Origin: Asterias amurensis
Taxonomy: Eukaryota > Echinodermata > Asteroidea > Forcipulatida > Asteriidae
Length of the DNA stretch: 64,000 nt
Direction: 5' to 3'
NCBI RefSeq assembly: GCF_032118995.1
Contig: NC_092661.1
Span: 9,114,494-9,178,493, forward strand
Positions within the stretch are counted from its first letter, which is position 1. Every line of letters starts with the position of its first letter. This document shows, one piece after another, positions 1 through 11,241 of the stretch. The position numbers and the translations under genes are program-made. Under the pieces are notes generated by a model. The model saw only the letters and a program-made list of their open reading frames with translations. It ran no database searches and was not told the DNA's origin.

Positions 1-545
1 TCAGAGCCAGTGACATGAAATTGTCGTCAGTGAAAAAAACTTTGTATATCTTTTAATGGCAGTTGTGTCTCGAACTAGTACAAAATTGTCATAAAGGTAT
101 CTTGCTTAAACTAGCCCAGGCGTACACAAAATACAAGTACAGGCCTAAATCATGATACAATGTTTTTGCACTGATCGACGAAAAACTTTCATGAAATTTA
201 CATAAATAAAAACATACCTGTACATGTCTAATGTACATGTACTATTACATCATCAGCTTTAGTGCTAATTGACCCCAAGATTGTGTGGGGCGTCGGCACT
301 GCTTTTCAAAAAAATTCTGTACTTACAGACCATAGACCTTTTCGCAAATATCCATTGCGAAAGTGCCAACTGTTAAATGAGGTGCATGCTGGTCTAGCTA
401 GCGGTCAAACTTGATTGCAAGCTAGACCAGCATGCACCTCATACTATGCTGCAAAATATGCTACAGATCTCCCCTTAAAAATGTCTCCCTTAAAATTATT
501 TTGTGATGGCCGGTTGATGCTCTGAAGTATTTAAATTCTGCTACG
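1..545. other. 3' flank of CCDC81, no gene seen
   Basis: This stretch lies beyond the CCDC81 stop codon on the minus strand and probably includes its 3' UTR. No credible coding exon was seen on either strand. I found no canonical AATAAA on the minus strand close to the stop, so the transcript end is not located. The stretch holds one strong hairpin, listed separately. Confidence 0.5.
377..442. repeat. perfect inverted repeat, 23-bp arms
   Basis: Arms at 377-399 and 420-442 are exact reverse complements around a 20-base loop. The hairpin begins about 100 bases past the CCDC81 stop, so it may be transcribed in the 3' UTR. It could equally be the core of a small foldback element. Confidence 0.8.
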
Positions 546-3500
546 TTAAACCATTAACCGAGACCCTGGTATGTATCTCGACTCGCTCCAAATGTTCGAC
601 TCTCCGCAATTTCCGAGGCGTCGTTGGCATTGGTCGCACCGGTGGTATTTATCGCACTGTTCGTGGACGAGAACGCCAGGGCTCTGCGCTCGTAGCTTGA
701 GTTCCTCCTCCCGGCTGCGTTTTAGGCTGGCTGCATTGCTCCAGGTCTCCTCCAGGGATTTTCGATTCTTAACGGCGTTGTCATAGCGAGCCGCACGGTC
801 AGCGATGAGCCTGAGGGGGGAGATGGGAAAATGAAAGGGTTATAAATTTGCTTTTAAGTTGGTTTTTGTTTCCAAATATCAATCGGGGATGTGATTTCTC
901 CGCTTTTATCCAGAAATCTGTTTTTTTTATCCCCAGCAAAAAAAAATAAAAAAATAATAATAATCAAATTCATAAAAACATGAAGATAAAAACCATATAG
1001 AACACCTAAGATTGCAGAGTAGGGCTTTTAAAACTAAAGATAAATGTATGTAATAAGCATACCTGGCCCCAATTTCATAGAGCTGCTAAGCACCAAAATT
1101 TGCTTAGCATGAAATTTTTGCCTTGATAAAAACAGGACAACCAACCAAATTTCCAACCAAGTTTTTCAGGATAAGCAAACAACAGCTGAATACCAGTTGG
1201 TAATCCTGTTTTTACCAGGAAAGAAATTCCATGCTAAGCAAATTTCGGTGCTTAGCAGCTCTATGAAATTGGGCCCTGGTCTTGTATGATAAATTCTGGG
1301 CTCAGTTTCATAGAGCTGCTAAGCACAAGAAGTAGCTATGCGTAACAAAATTATGCTCACCAGAACTATGTTACCAGTCAAACTTTCATGTCAAGTTCTG
1401 GTTGGTATCCGGCTGCTCATTTCTACTTAGCAGAGAATTGTTAAGCAATATTTTGTGCTTAAGCGGCTCTATGAAATTGGGCGCTGATCTTATATGATTA
1501 GTTCATGTTCTAAACTCACTCTCTGCGTGTTTTGTCCAGAGTGTCCATCTCTTCTCTCTGAGTGCGTAGATGACTCAAGAGTTTCGATCTTCGTGAATGT
1601 TCAACTGCTCCTAGCTGCTCCTTGTACACTTCGATTGCGCGTCGGCGCTTGTCAGCGAGCTGCTCGTTGGTTGCGTCATTCTTACCGAAAATCGGCTCTT
1701 TGGAATCGGGCACGGCTGCTGGGAGTGGGAGGGGCTTAAAACGAACCTAAAAAAAAAAAAAAAAAAAGTTAGGATGAAATTTGCAGGAACGCTAGGTGGC
1801 AGCAGACTTAACAGGTAAATTGCCATTGTTTACGTTGTTCTGAGCATGCGCACATTACCAAAACCAATGGATTTACCCGGTAAGTCTTCTGCCACTCAGT
1901 GTCCCAAAAAGTTCCCCACTGTTTTGAATCTGAGAGTATTCAATCTATGGAAAGTTAGTGACTAAAGGTGGTAACTTTTCATAAAAACAAGCGAGTATAA
2001 AGGTAATTATTAACAAATTGTAGATCCCTTAGCGAAATAGTTTCAACTAAAACCTTTTGCTATTTGTCGTTAGTCCTGAAGAAGTTGCTATCTTATAGTC
2101 CCTTGCACTAGAGAAATTGATTATGTTGTTTAATGGAGGCCAAATGCCTTCATTGAAATAAACTGAAAGCCTAACTAGTTATCCCAACCAAATTAATATT
2201 CATCTAACAACCTTCTCGCTATCAGAGCTTCTGAACTCTACCTTTTTATCTTGCAAGATTTTGTATGACAATCAGGGAGATATTTAGAATTATATTCAAC
2301 ATATAGGGAAAAAGTGTTCATAATCAGAGAGATTTTCAAACTTGTTCATCTGAACACGGAAAGATTGGTTTATTTTCAGGGAACTCTCTGCGAAATCAGT
2401 TCTAGAGTTGGCAGCTCTGCTGTATAATTCTGAAGTCTACAACTAAACAAAGCCTAAAACTAAAGCAAAGCCTACTGCGCCTAGACTAGAAACTACTCTA
2501 TACCGTTCTCTGATCCGGTAGCTTTAGCCTAAGAGGTTCCGTCTTGGAGAACGGAAGAATGATCTTGGGTACTGGGAGACTCAGCGGACCTAAGAGATGA
2601 GGACTAATGAAGCCTCCCTGACTAGGGGAACCCCTGGACCCTTCTATGTAACTGAGCTGATCTAGAGCGGCCAGCTCGGCAGCCTTAGCTAGCCTGTCTC
2701 GTATATGGATCTAGGAAGAGGAGATGGAAGACGAAGAGTGCAGAGAGAAAGAGGTGGGGATGGATGAGGTTAAAGGTTAGCAGATGAGGTCAAAGGCTAG
2801 CAGGTATGATATATTTGGTTTTTGGACAACAACTAGGAACACTTTGTTGAGTAGAAGGGCTGACCTTCATGTACACACATGGTAGAATTTAACAGACATT
2901 TCAGGCTATTGACTCACAACTTGTCTGATTTTTTACTAAGTTTGGAGAAATCGGAAATCAGTTATTTTCATACTGGTGAAAAAAGGAGAATAGTAAAAAG
3001 TTAGTACAATAATTGAAGTCAAAGACAGTCAAAAAAGGCCACTCTGACAAAATGCAAAGCCAAAGAAAGTACAGCAAACTAAAAGCAACAACAATAACAA
3101 AATTAACAATTAATCTAAATAAGGAGTACATGTACGTTGAATTAAAAAAAAACTGAAATGAAGGTGAAATAATAACAGAAATGACAAGAAAGCGTTTTGA
3201 AGAAGGCAAACATGAATATTAAATAGATAAGGAACAAGGCCTGAATGCATATAAGAAAGGAAACTTAGCTGTGTAGTAAAAGTGGAATAAGGAAATAAAG
3301 AAACAACAGCATATCTAGATGACTCAAGTTCGTGGTGAGGTTTGGGTTTTTTTTTTTTTTTTTTTTTTTTTTTGGGGGGGGGGGGTAGCTTACCTGAGCT
3401 GATAGAGCTCGTTGATACATGTCTGTCTGATTTGCTTTATCTCTCAAGTATTGCTCTCTCTGTGCTGCAAGTCTGAGGGTTAAGAAAACAGGCAATGAAA

Positions 3501-5403
3501 TTATTAACAAACAGATGGAAATTTGCAGCGGAGATAAATAATAATTTTGGTTTTACCCGTACACCAATGTGTTAGAACTGGTAACTCGGTACTTTGCCAT
3601 GCTCTGTGAAATTTATATTGTTTTCCTAAATTACTTACAATGAAAAAACCCTTGTAAGGTCTTATTTGTGAATCAATCAATCAATCAATCAAAAGTCATT
3701 TATTTTAGCGCCAAACACAAAAGTTTGCTCCAAGGCGCTAAGGCACAGTTAAGCCTGCTGGAACAGGTGAGGAAAAGTTTTAAAATATGTTAGTGAGCTG
3801 GCATTTCTTATTTGTATGGGCTTTTTTGAGCCATATATATACGGAAGATAAAATACAGGTCATTTACAGTTGCTGTGATTGGTTTCCCACTATTTTCTTG
3901 CTTAGCAAAGGAAGTTGCTGAGCAGAATTTTCTGCCAAACAGCTTTATGAAATTGGACCCTGGACACTCGCTACTTGTCCAGTTTCAAACCCTGGTTCAG
4001 TTTGACAATCCTAAAGCCTGGTCCATTCTTATTTCCTGCGAATGCAACGAACAATTTACAACAGCCAAGTTGTGACCAACTCCTGCAAAATATTAGCTGC
4101 AAAAACAGATGTGACGTCAAAATTCGCTTAGCATTTGCAGGAAAAAAGATGTGGTGCCAGTCAAAAGAATGAAAATCCACTCACTCTTCAGCCAGCTGGA
4201 CTTGCTCAAGTCTCTCCAAGAATTCCTGATCATGTTTCCTGTTGACTCTGGTGGCCATTTTGGCCTCAACTTGATCTGCCAAGTCATCTGCGTACATCTC
4301 CTGTTGGATGTGGCGCGGTGGGGTGAGGCAGCGTCGCTGGAAAACATAGGATCTCTGCAAAGAGGACAAAAATAATCAAACAAAGGATTAACCAGATGTA
4401 ATTAACAGACATATAATAACAATAATAATAATTAAGACATTTGTAAAGTGCCTTAATGCAAAAGCCTCTTAACATATTGGGCCCACAAAATATACAATGA
4501 GTGAAAGACACATTTCAAGTAAGCAGGATACATACAAGCAGCTTCAAACCAATGAGTTTTGAACAGAGACTTTAAACATGGTAAATAACTAGCCTGGCGA
4601 AATGCACAGGAGGAGACTTTATAAAAGAATGGAGAAGTGTAAGAAAAGGATCTTTGACCATATAAAATGGAAGAAGCTCTTGTAGAATTGTGGTAAGCAA
4701 TGACTATTAAGATGATCATTAAGTCCAAGTAGGGGAATAATGGTGAACAAGTTCAGATAAATAAGCAGGAGATTGACATGTTTGAGCTTTGAAAGTTAGC
4801 AAAAGAAGTTTATAAATTGTACAAAACTTACTAGTACTTAATAGTACTGGTGTAATATGGTTTGAACAAAAGCAAGCAAGAAACGAGGCAAGCAGCAGTG
4901 TTCTGCACGCGCTGAATTTGAGCTTGTCACTTGGCGTGTCTTGGTCAAGTTCAAATAATTATGCTGATATGAAACCCATTTTCAGATGAATCTTTGGAGA
5001 TGCAGCAGAGAGCATATTATTGTCTACTTACATGGAATTCAGTCGGTCGTTCTTTCTTTTTGTTCTTGATTGCCTCGCTGACGCCAAGATTAAAAGCGGC
5101 TATCTTTTGGGAGTGGTGTCTATTTGAAAAATTCTCGGCCTGTCAACAAGAAAGAGATAAAAAATACAGACATAAAATATTAAATAATTAAAACAAAGCC
5201 ACATCCCATAGCGGATATGCGCGCTATATAACAGTTTTTGACTCACACGCAGGCCACAGGAGGCATTTGCCTTTTTTGCCCCTGGTCTTGGTGCCCTTTC
5301 AAAAGTTTCCCATGACTTTAAGATTTTCCAGTGGAAGTGTCCTTTTCAAAATGAATCAGCCTTGCCCTTTTAAAGATAAGTTTCCAGGCCTGATATAAGA
5401 AGG

Positions 5404-5460
<57 letters not shown>

Positions 5461-8400
5461 AATAAAATGTTAACAATTTCTTTTTTATCCGCACCTGTTC
5501 GGTGATGATAGCTTCTGTATCTTTCAAGTGTTGATACTGCTGTAGAAGTCGATCTTGTTCTTGATCTTTCCTCTTCCTCTCTGCCTCAAACGAGACGGGG
5601 ACGTTCCGAACGGTACGCTGGTGACATAAGTAACACAGCTCTTGACCCGCGCTGTGCCCGCATCCCGTCCCTGGAGGCGTGTATTCCCTCCTCTGTGCCT
5701 CAGCAGCAAAGGTCGTCTGTTTCTCGATCAATCTGGGCGATCGGGGCGGTGGGAGAGCCCCACTGGGCGACTGCGGCTTGCTGTTGGGTGGTGACGGGGT
5801 GACACTGCTGCCTTTGATCCCACGAGGGGGGCTGGCCGGTACCAAGTCGTCTATCAGACTGATACCGGTTGCTTTGGCAGTCGGGGCTACCTGGCGAGAC
5901 GAGCTGCGTGACGGCGGGGCTTGTCTCTTGACGATTGGTTCAGGTGCTGTCAGAATAAAAGGAAATATAAACTAGATTAGATAGATTGGACAATATGGAA
6001 AATCAATTTCCACAGGCAAATGGGTCAAAAACTAAAGATACAGTAGGCTAAGGTATAAAACACAGTAAAAAGACTAGCATTAGTATACAAAAAATACAAT
6101 ATGTAGACTACAGGCAAGTGCATTCATTGTACTTCCAAATACTACATAAAATAACTTTTTAGGATATAAAATCTCCAATTCATAGACCATAAGAGTTTAA
6201 TTATAAACATTCATTTGTTTTTCCATCAAGACCTACATTCCCTGCTAACCCGTGAAATTCCTCACTCAATCTCCTCAACTCTGGAATTCACTCCCCAATA
6301 AATTTTAAAAGAAAGCTCCTCTCTAGAACAGAAAAGTCTACTTTAAAGACATATCTTTTTGTGAAATAACTTTTATTTTTCATTGTATGCAATTTGTAGT
6401 TCGTTCTGTATTTTTCTGGAACTTCCAGTCCTGGTTTTTATTTCCGTAAGCACCAATTCTTTGCTTTTGGTAAGCAGAGCCATACAAATTTGCCTTGTCA
6501 AAAGATTTTTAATCGTACCTTCTTCTTGATCGTCCTCAGCATCCATATTCTCTTCCTCTTGCACCTCTAAATCCTGAAGTACGGCCTCACGATCTTCATC
6601 AATTGTTGGCATCATTCTCTTAGATGCTGGCTCTTCATTCTCCAGGAGAAGTCCATCTTTGCCAGACCCTTGAGAAATTCTTCAAAGTAGAAGAATTTAA
6701 ATTAAAATTTTACTATTGTTCAAATCAAAAACACAGCGTTACAGATAAACATTTTAAGTTTCCTGAATTCTTCATGACAAACATCTAAAATTGATACTCT
6801 TACTTTTTTAGTCGACTTATTTTTTTTGTAACTGACAATATTTTTATTTCAAATTTTGTTATTAACATTACCTAAATTTAGCATTTAAATTTGAAAAAAA
6901 AACAGGGGTCCGTTAATCTCATCTTCCTTAATTATCTTTCAAAAATTAGTTCTTCATTTCCAAAGCTTCAGTTTTAATAGTAGGCCTAGTATTGAGTTCT
7001 TTGTAAAATATGAAAATTAAACTTTATAAAGATTCTGTCAGCCTTGCAGACTATCTTTACAAATAAAGTAAGTTAAAAAAATAAAAAAATTAAATGCAAC
7101 AAATTTGCAATCTAAGCATTTTCATGATAGTTACCTTGGCAACACAAGCGTGTTTCCCGTCAATGGCCGGTATGTGGATGCCCTTGACAACACAGAATCT
7201 GCTGTGTCTGGTCGCTATGGGTACAAACAACAACAAACAACTCCAGTTACATGTGTGTTTATGTTTTGCTGCTTGTTTTACAACAGATCTATTGTTTGCA
7301 AAGTTGTAAAAAAAATAGAAACAAGATTGCGATCTGCGACAAGGCCAATCAGGATTAGTTTTCTTAGACAATAACAAATAAAAAGATCTGTAATCTGAAA
7401 CATGAGTGGGGATGTTGAAGTTAAGCCTTGTGTTCAATTTCATAGAGCTGCTTAAGCACTTTAGCTATTAATCAAAACAAACTTATGCTAAACAAAGTTT
7501 CCCAAAGGATCAAATCCCCAAAATAAACCACGCAAACCCAAAAACTCACATTTTTCAAAGCCTCAGCGAGGGTCCCTGACCCATCCATCATGTTCAAGAA
7601 GTCTTTGTAGAATTTCATCTTGACCTTGCTATCGCGTATGGCTAGTCGTCCAATCCCGGTGAAGCTGAATTCAACATTGCGTTTTGATTGGACGGAGCGG
7701 GACAGGGATAACAGTACTTCTTTGACGCATCTTTCCACGGTGTCGCGATCGAATGGACTCTCAGCCGACAGCACAGAGAAGTTGAGTTGTATAATTGGTA
7801 TTTGTCCTTGAAAAAAATTAATATCGAAAATTATTATTATAATTGTTATTGGTTTATTCATTTGAATTAAAAAACTACCGAAAGGTTGACACCATTAAAA
7901 TAAAAAATAAAATTACAATCAAAATGTGATTTTTAATTTAAAAGTTGTTAAATTTGCATCGGGGATAGGAATATTATTTATGTTTTTACCAGTACCGAGT
8001 ACACAGTGCTAAGCTTGGGCGATATCACGATATTATCGAATATCGCGATATTAATTTGGAAACGATTTCGATATCGGATGGATTTGGTTTTAATCGAAAT
8101 ATCGATATATTGCGATTATCGCGATTATCGCGATATATCGCGATATCGATTAAATATCGCGATTTATTTGCTAGTTGAGACATCTTGCACCCCATAGGTT
8201 TGGAGTAAAACCAAAAGAATAGGTCATTAGAACACCTCTCTTATGTCATGACTGTCTCTTCTACAACTTTCACTTTGAGATTGAAGACTGATGATGTCAA
8301 ATTTAATTAATCACGATTATATCGAATATCGCGATATATTGTCGGCGATATATCGTGAATAAAATAAATCGATATCGCCCAAGCTTACACAGTGCTTGCA

Positions 8401-10821
8401 AACATCTGTACTAATAATAAAGATGTTTGCTAAGCACTGTATATATACTCGGTACTTTCCAGAGTCCTGTGAAAAAAAATTAAAGGTCTTATATCACTCA
8501 GATGGGATTTGAACCCACAGCCACAAAACACAAATAATGTGTTTTTATGAAATGACAGGTATGTTCAGGCCTGATATTACAGGCAGCACCCAGGTCGAAA
8601 TTCCAGTTGAACCTAGTTAAACTGGGTTTAACTGGAACTAGTTGAAACCAGTTGATAAACTAGTTAAATACAGTTAAAACCAGTTGGTTTAATATGGAAA
8701 ATGGACAGAGACCAACTGGTTTATAATTTCAACCTAGTTGAACACAGTTAAACCTGGTCCAAACCAGCTGGTTAATATGGAAAATGAACGAGTTTGATCA
8801 CTATCCAGTTGAACCAGTTGACCCCAGTTAACTAGGTTCAACTGGAATTTTGACCTGGGCAGTGGAGGGTATGGCTTCTGTTGCCCTGGTCTTGGCCTTT
8901 TCAAAAATGAGAAAAAATGGCTTTGCTAAGATTCATCTTAAGATGGGTTGAAACTACATGTAATTAGTACCAAATTGATTTATAAGTTGTGACATCACAC
9001 TTTGCTAAGCAATTAAGATCGTTCCACATTTAAGATTTATCTTAGCTCTTTGTGAAATCGGACCCAGCTAGGCCCAGTTTCATAAAGCTGTTAAGCAGAA
9101 AACACTGCTAAGCAAGAAATGAGTGGGGCACCACTTGCAACAATGTAAAGATTTGTCTGTGCTTAGCAAGTTTTTATGCTTCAAATTTGTTATGAAATTA
9201 AGCCCAGGGTGGATTTCACAAAGAGTTCAGACTAGTCTAATCTTGAGCTAGGACGAGTCCTATCTTATTAGGACTAGTCTTAAGTTTTTAATATCTCCTA
9301 GGACTAGTCCACAAACTCTTTGTGAAATCAACCCCAGGTCTGTCCATCTTAGGTAAGCTTCGATCCTTTGAACTTTTGAAAATTGTACAATATTTTGAAC
9401 CAACCTGATGTGAAGTGTTTTGCATAGTTGAGTCTGTGTGTTTGTGCAAACTTCTCAGACAGGACGAAGACTGGTCGCTGAATCAAGATGAATTTGTTGT
9501 TTCCGATATCAAGTTTCTTCTGGGTGAAGGTGAAGACGCCAAGACCTGGTATATTCACTCCCTTTTATTATAAAAAATAATAATAAAACTGTTTATAATT
9601 CAATTTTTTTAATTAATAACCATGGTTATGTTTTTTTACAAGAAGAAGTATTTCATTTAGGTAAATTAGATACTATTTTGTTTCACAACGAATGAAAAAG
9701 TGGTGTCAGGATACAGAAACTTTTCAAACCAAATAGAAATAATTAAGTTTAAAAAGAAAAACCTGGTGATAAAGAAAAAAAGGACTTAAAATGAAAACAG
9801 CTGTCTTTTGTAAAGTTTAACATGTTTTTAGTTTTACAGAGAACTTTTTTTTATAATTTCGAAACGATTGGAGAGTCTCTGATGAATTCCTCTATTATTA
9901 ATTTACAAAGCTGGACTATGACTTTGTTTGATAGAATGTCAAGAACTTCCCATCTTTAGATTTAGGCTTAGCAACAAATCCCTTTGGTAAATACATAAGA
10001 AAACACTTTTTACCTTTTGTAAGCTCATGTGGCGTTCAACAAATGCGGCAACATTTTCCCAAACACTGACAACATCTGAAAACAAAACAAGTTAGTTTAA
10101 CTTTAAATGAATCAATGTTTTAACTGCATGAAACTGATTTAAATTGGTGAATACGCTTTAGAAGAAAAACTAAATCATAAAAAAAAAAAACTGTTTGTCA
10201 TTACTCACTGGAATTAAAGAAATTAAAACCTAATAAAGAATCTCTGTAGTCTTACCAGATTTTGTGAAATTTCTCTTTATTTTATTAATAATATTATTAT
10301 ATATATCTATAAACAGGCATTGTTTATTTTCCAAATACAACAAATCTTATCCGAGTCATAAATGATTAATCCTTGAACCTCATCATGATTCTTGTGTATT
10401 GATAATGAAAAACAAGTCAACATAAGAAAAACATGAAATAAAAAAGTTAAATAACACTTCCACTACAGACTAAAATTTAAAAACAATAATTAAATCTAAA
10501 CAAATAATTGACGTCACATGATGATCAATATTTCTCTTTTTGATAATTTAATTATGATAATAATAAACATTCATACATTGTAATTTTTGTTATGACTGAT
10601 AAGTAGGGTTTAGACAATTATTTCATCAAGTCATATCAAGTTATGCGTCCATTATAAAGTTCATGAAAAGATGCAAACAAGAAACTTTAGTTTTACTTTT
10701 ACAAAGAACTGAATGAGAAAGCTTCACTTTTGATTGACTTACCATCGTCTGTAACATTTGGGATCGTCGAAAACCGATGTTTTCTCGCATCTGAAACAAG
10801 TTCTTGCATCACTTCCGTCAT
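546..10821 (-). CDS. CCDC81: CCDC81, coiled-coil domain-containing protein 81 (complete, 12 coding exons)
   Basis: Coding exons, 5' to 3' on the minus strand: 10821-10743, 10075-10014, 9561-9405, 7806-7550, 7214-7135, 6679-6519, 5946-5495, 5139-5032, 4354-4185, 3472-3394, 1746-1520, 810-546. All are flanked by GT/AG and join in phase to 698 aa; human CCDC81 is about 650 aa. Residues ~1-100 and ~100-195 form two HU-like CCDC81 domains; seen are GNNKFILIQRPVF and RDSKVKMKFYKDFL. A Pro/Ser-rich linker follows. Next come a CYLCHQR Cys motif, long Glu/Arg/Gln-rich coiled coils, the EPIFGKN motif and a Cys-rich tail (CDKYHRCDQCQRR) ending PGSRLMV, as in the human protein. The family is centrosome/centriole-associated. 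The ATG lies in the first exon, before a clear GTAAGT donor. Introns hold many MITEs. No lesion was seen. Confidence 0.96.
1063..1278. repeat. foldback element, 'tttcatagagctgct' family
   Basis: Both ends carry inverted copies of a terminus reading CCCAATTTCATAGAGCTGCT, and each runs on into a TAAGCA-rich arm. It lies in a CCDC81 intron. The same terminus recurs throughout the window, for example at 1297, 9065, 19480, 20922, 21885, 50250 and 53128. Confidence 0.8.
1297..1486. repeat. second foldback element of the same family
   Basis: This is a more diverged copy directly after the previous one, in the same CCDC81 intron, with the same inverted termini (TTTCATAGAGCTGCTAAGCA and its complement). 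Confidence 0.75.
5248..5400. repeat. dispersed repeat ('ggcctgata...gaggc' family)
   Basis: The stretch reads aggcatttgcc, cccctggtcttggtgccc, then a fragment about 'aagtgtccttttcaaaa' and ends near 'ggcctgatat'. Related copies lie at about 12548-12712, 24038-24215, 26547-26665 and 27318-27475. It was probably mobilised, but no termini are clear. Confidence 0.55.
5405..5459. repeat. (ATT)n microsatellite
   Basis: About 18 uninterrupted ATT units in a CCDC81 intron. Read on the minus strand it gives a spurious poly-Asn extension of exon 7. Confidence 0.95.
8001..8396. mobile_element. MITE with 16-bp TIRs and 10-bp target duplication
   Basis: The element is 8011-8386 (376 bp), starting AAGCTTGGGCGATATC and ending with the exact complement. 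The 10-mer ACACAGTGCT flanks it at 8001-8010 and 8387-8396. The interior is rich in TATCGCGATA palindromes. No transposase is present. It is inserted in the CCDC81 intron between the exons ending at 7806 and 9405. The TIR core (GGGCGATAT) recalls hAT-type MITEs, but those make 8-bp duplications, so the superfamily is open. Confidence 0.85.
8589..8859. mobile_element. foldback MITE, 'cccaggtcgaaattcca' termini
   Basis: The termini at 8589-8618 and 8829-8859 are near-perfect inverted copies, beginning CCCAGGTC and continuing AATTCCAGTTGAACCTAGTT. The interior is made of repeated AACCAGTT/AACTGGTT half-sites. It lies in a CCDC81 intron and has no coding capacity. Confidence 0.85.
9065..9212. repeat. 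foldback element, 'tttcataaagctg' family
   Basis: Begins GGCCCAGTTTCATAAAGCTG and ends with an inverted relative (TATGAAATTAAGCCCAG). It is a short, degraded member of the family at 1063, in a CCDC81 intron. Confidence 0.65.
9218..9336. repeat. foldback MITE, 'gatttcacaaagagtt' family
   Basis: The ends GGATTTCACAAAGAGTT and AACTCTTTGTGAAATC are inverted repeats, with internal GACTAGTCC/GGACTAGTC palindromes. A second member lies at about 12395-12545. Confidence 0.8.
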
Positions 10822-11241
10822 CTTGATGTAATGGTGTTATTCCTGGCCAAGCAGGAACTCGGTCGACGAACAAGCTTTAGGGAAATTGTCCTGTTTTTTC
10901 TTGATTTTTTTAATGACTTCTTTTAAGTTTTACTGTTTCAACTTCTCACCCTGCATTGCCCAGTGTGATCAAGCTTCACATACATGATGTACATGACGTA
11001 CATAAACACACCGCGCGACTGTCTCCTGTATACAATGGTTACCATGGTTCATGACCTTTGTACTTCGACAACGGAGCATAACATAACAGCCTCAGACCTA
11101 GCGAGAGGGCGCACTTCCCTAAATACTTTCTTGTTTTGATTTTGCGCTCGGTTGACAGCTAGCAGACAGCAAGAAAAAATGTTGCTGTAATTTATTTAAA
11201 AGAAAGCAATACTACCCTTATAAACTGGTCGCTGGATCACA
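10822..11241. promoter_or_regulatory. bidirectional promoter region, CCDC81 / EF-hand gene
   Basis: Only 420 bp separate the two start codons, which point away from each other, so both 5' UTRs and core promoters must lie here unless upstream exons exist. GTTACC at 11038-11043 followed by ATGG matches one half of an RFX X-box. The second half does not match well, so RFX control is only a suggestion. No TATA box was identified with confidence. Confidence 0.6.

Noticed and set aside
5318-5845. 175-aa minus-strand frame with a poly-Asn tail
   Set aside because: Its first part is CCDC81 exon 7; the tail is read-through into an intron and an (ATT)n microsatellite after a clear GT donor at 5494.
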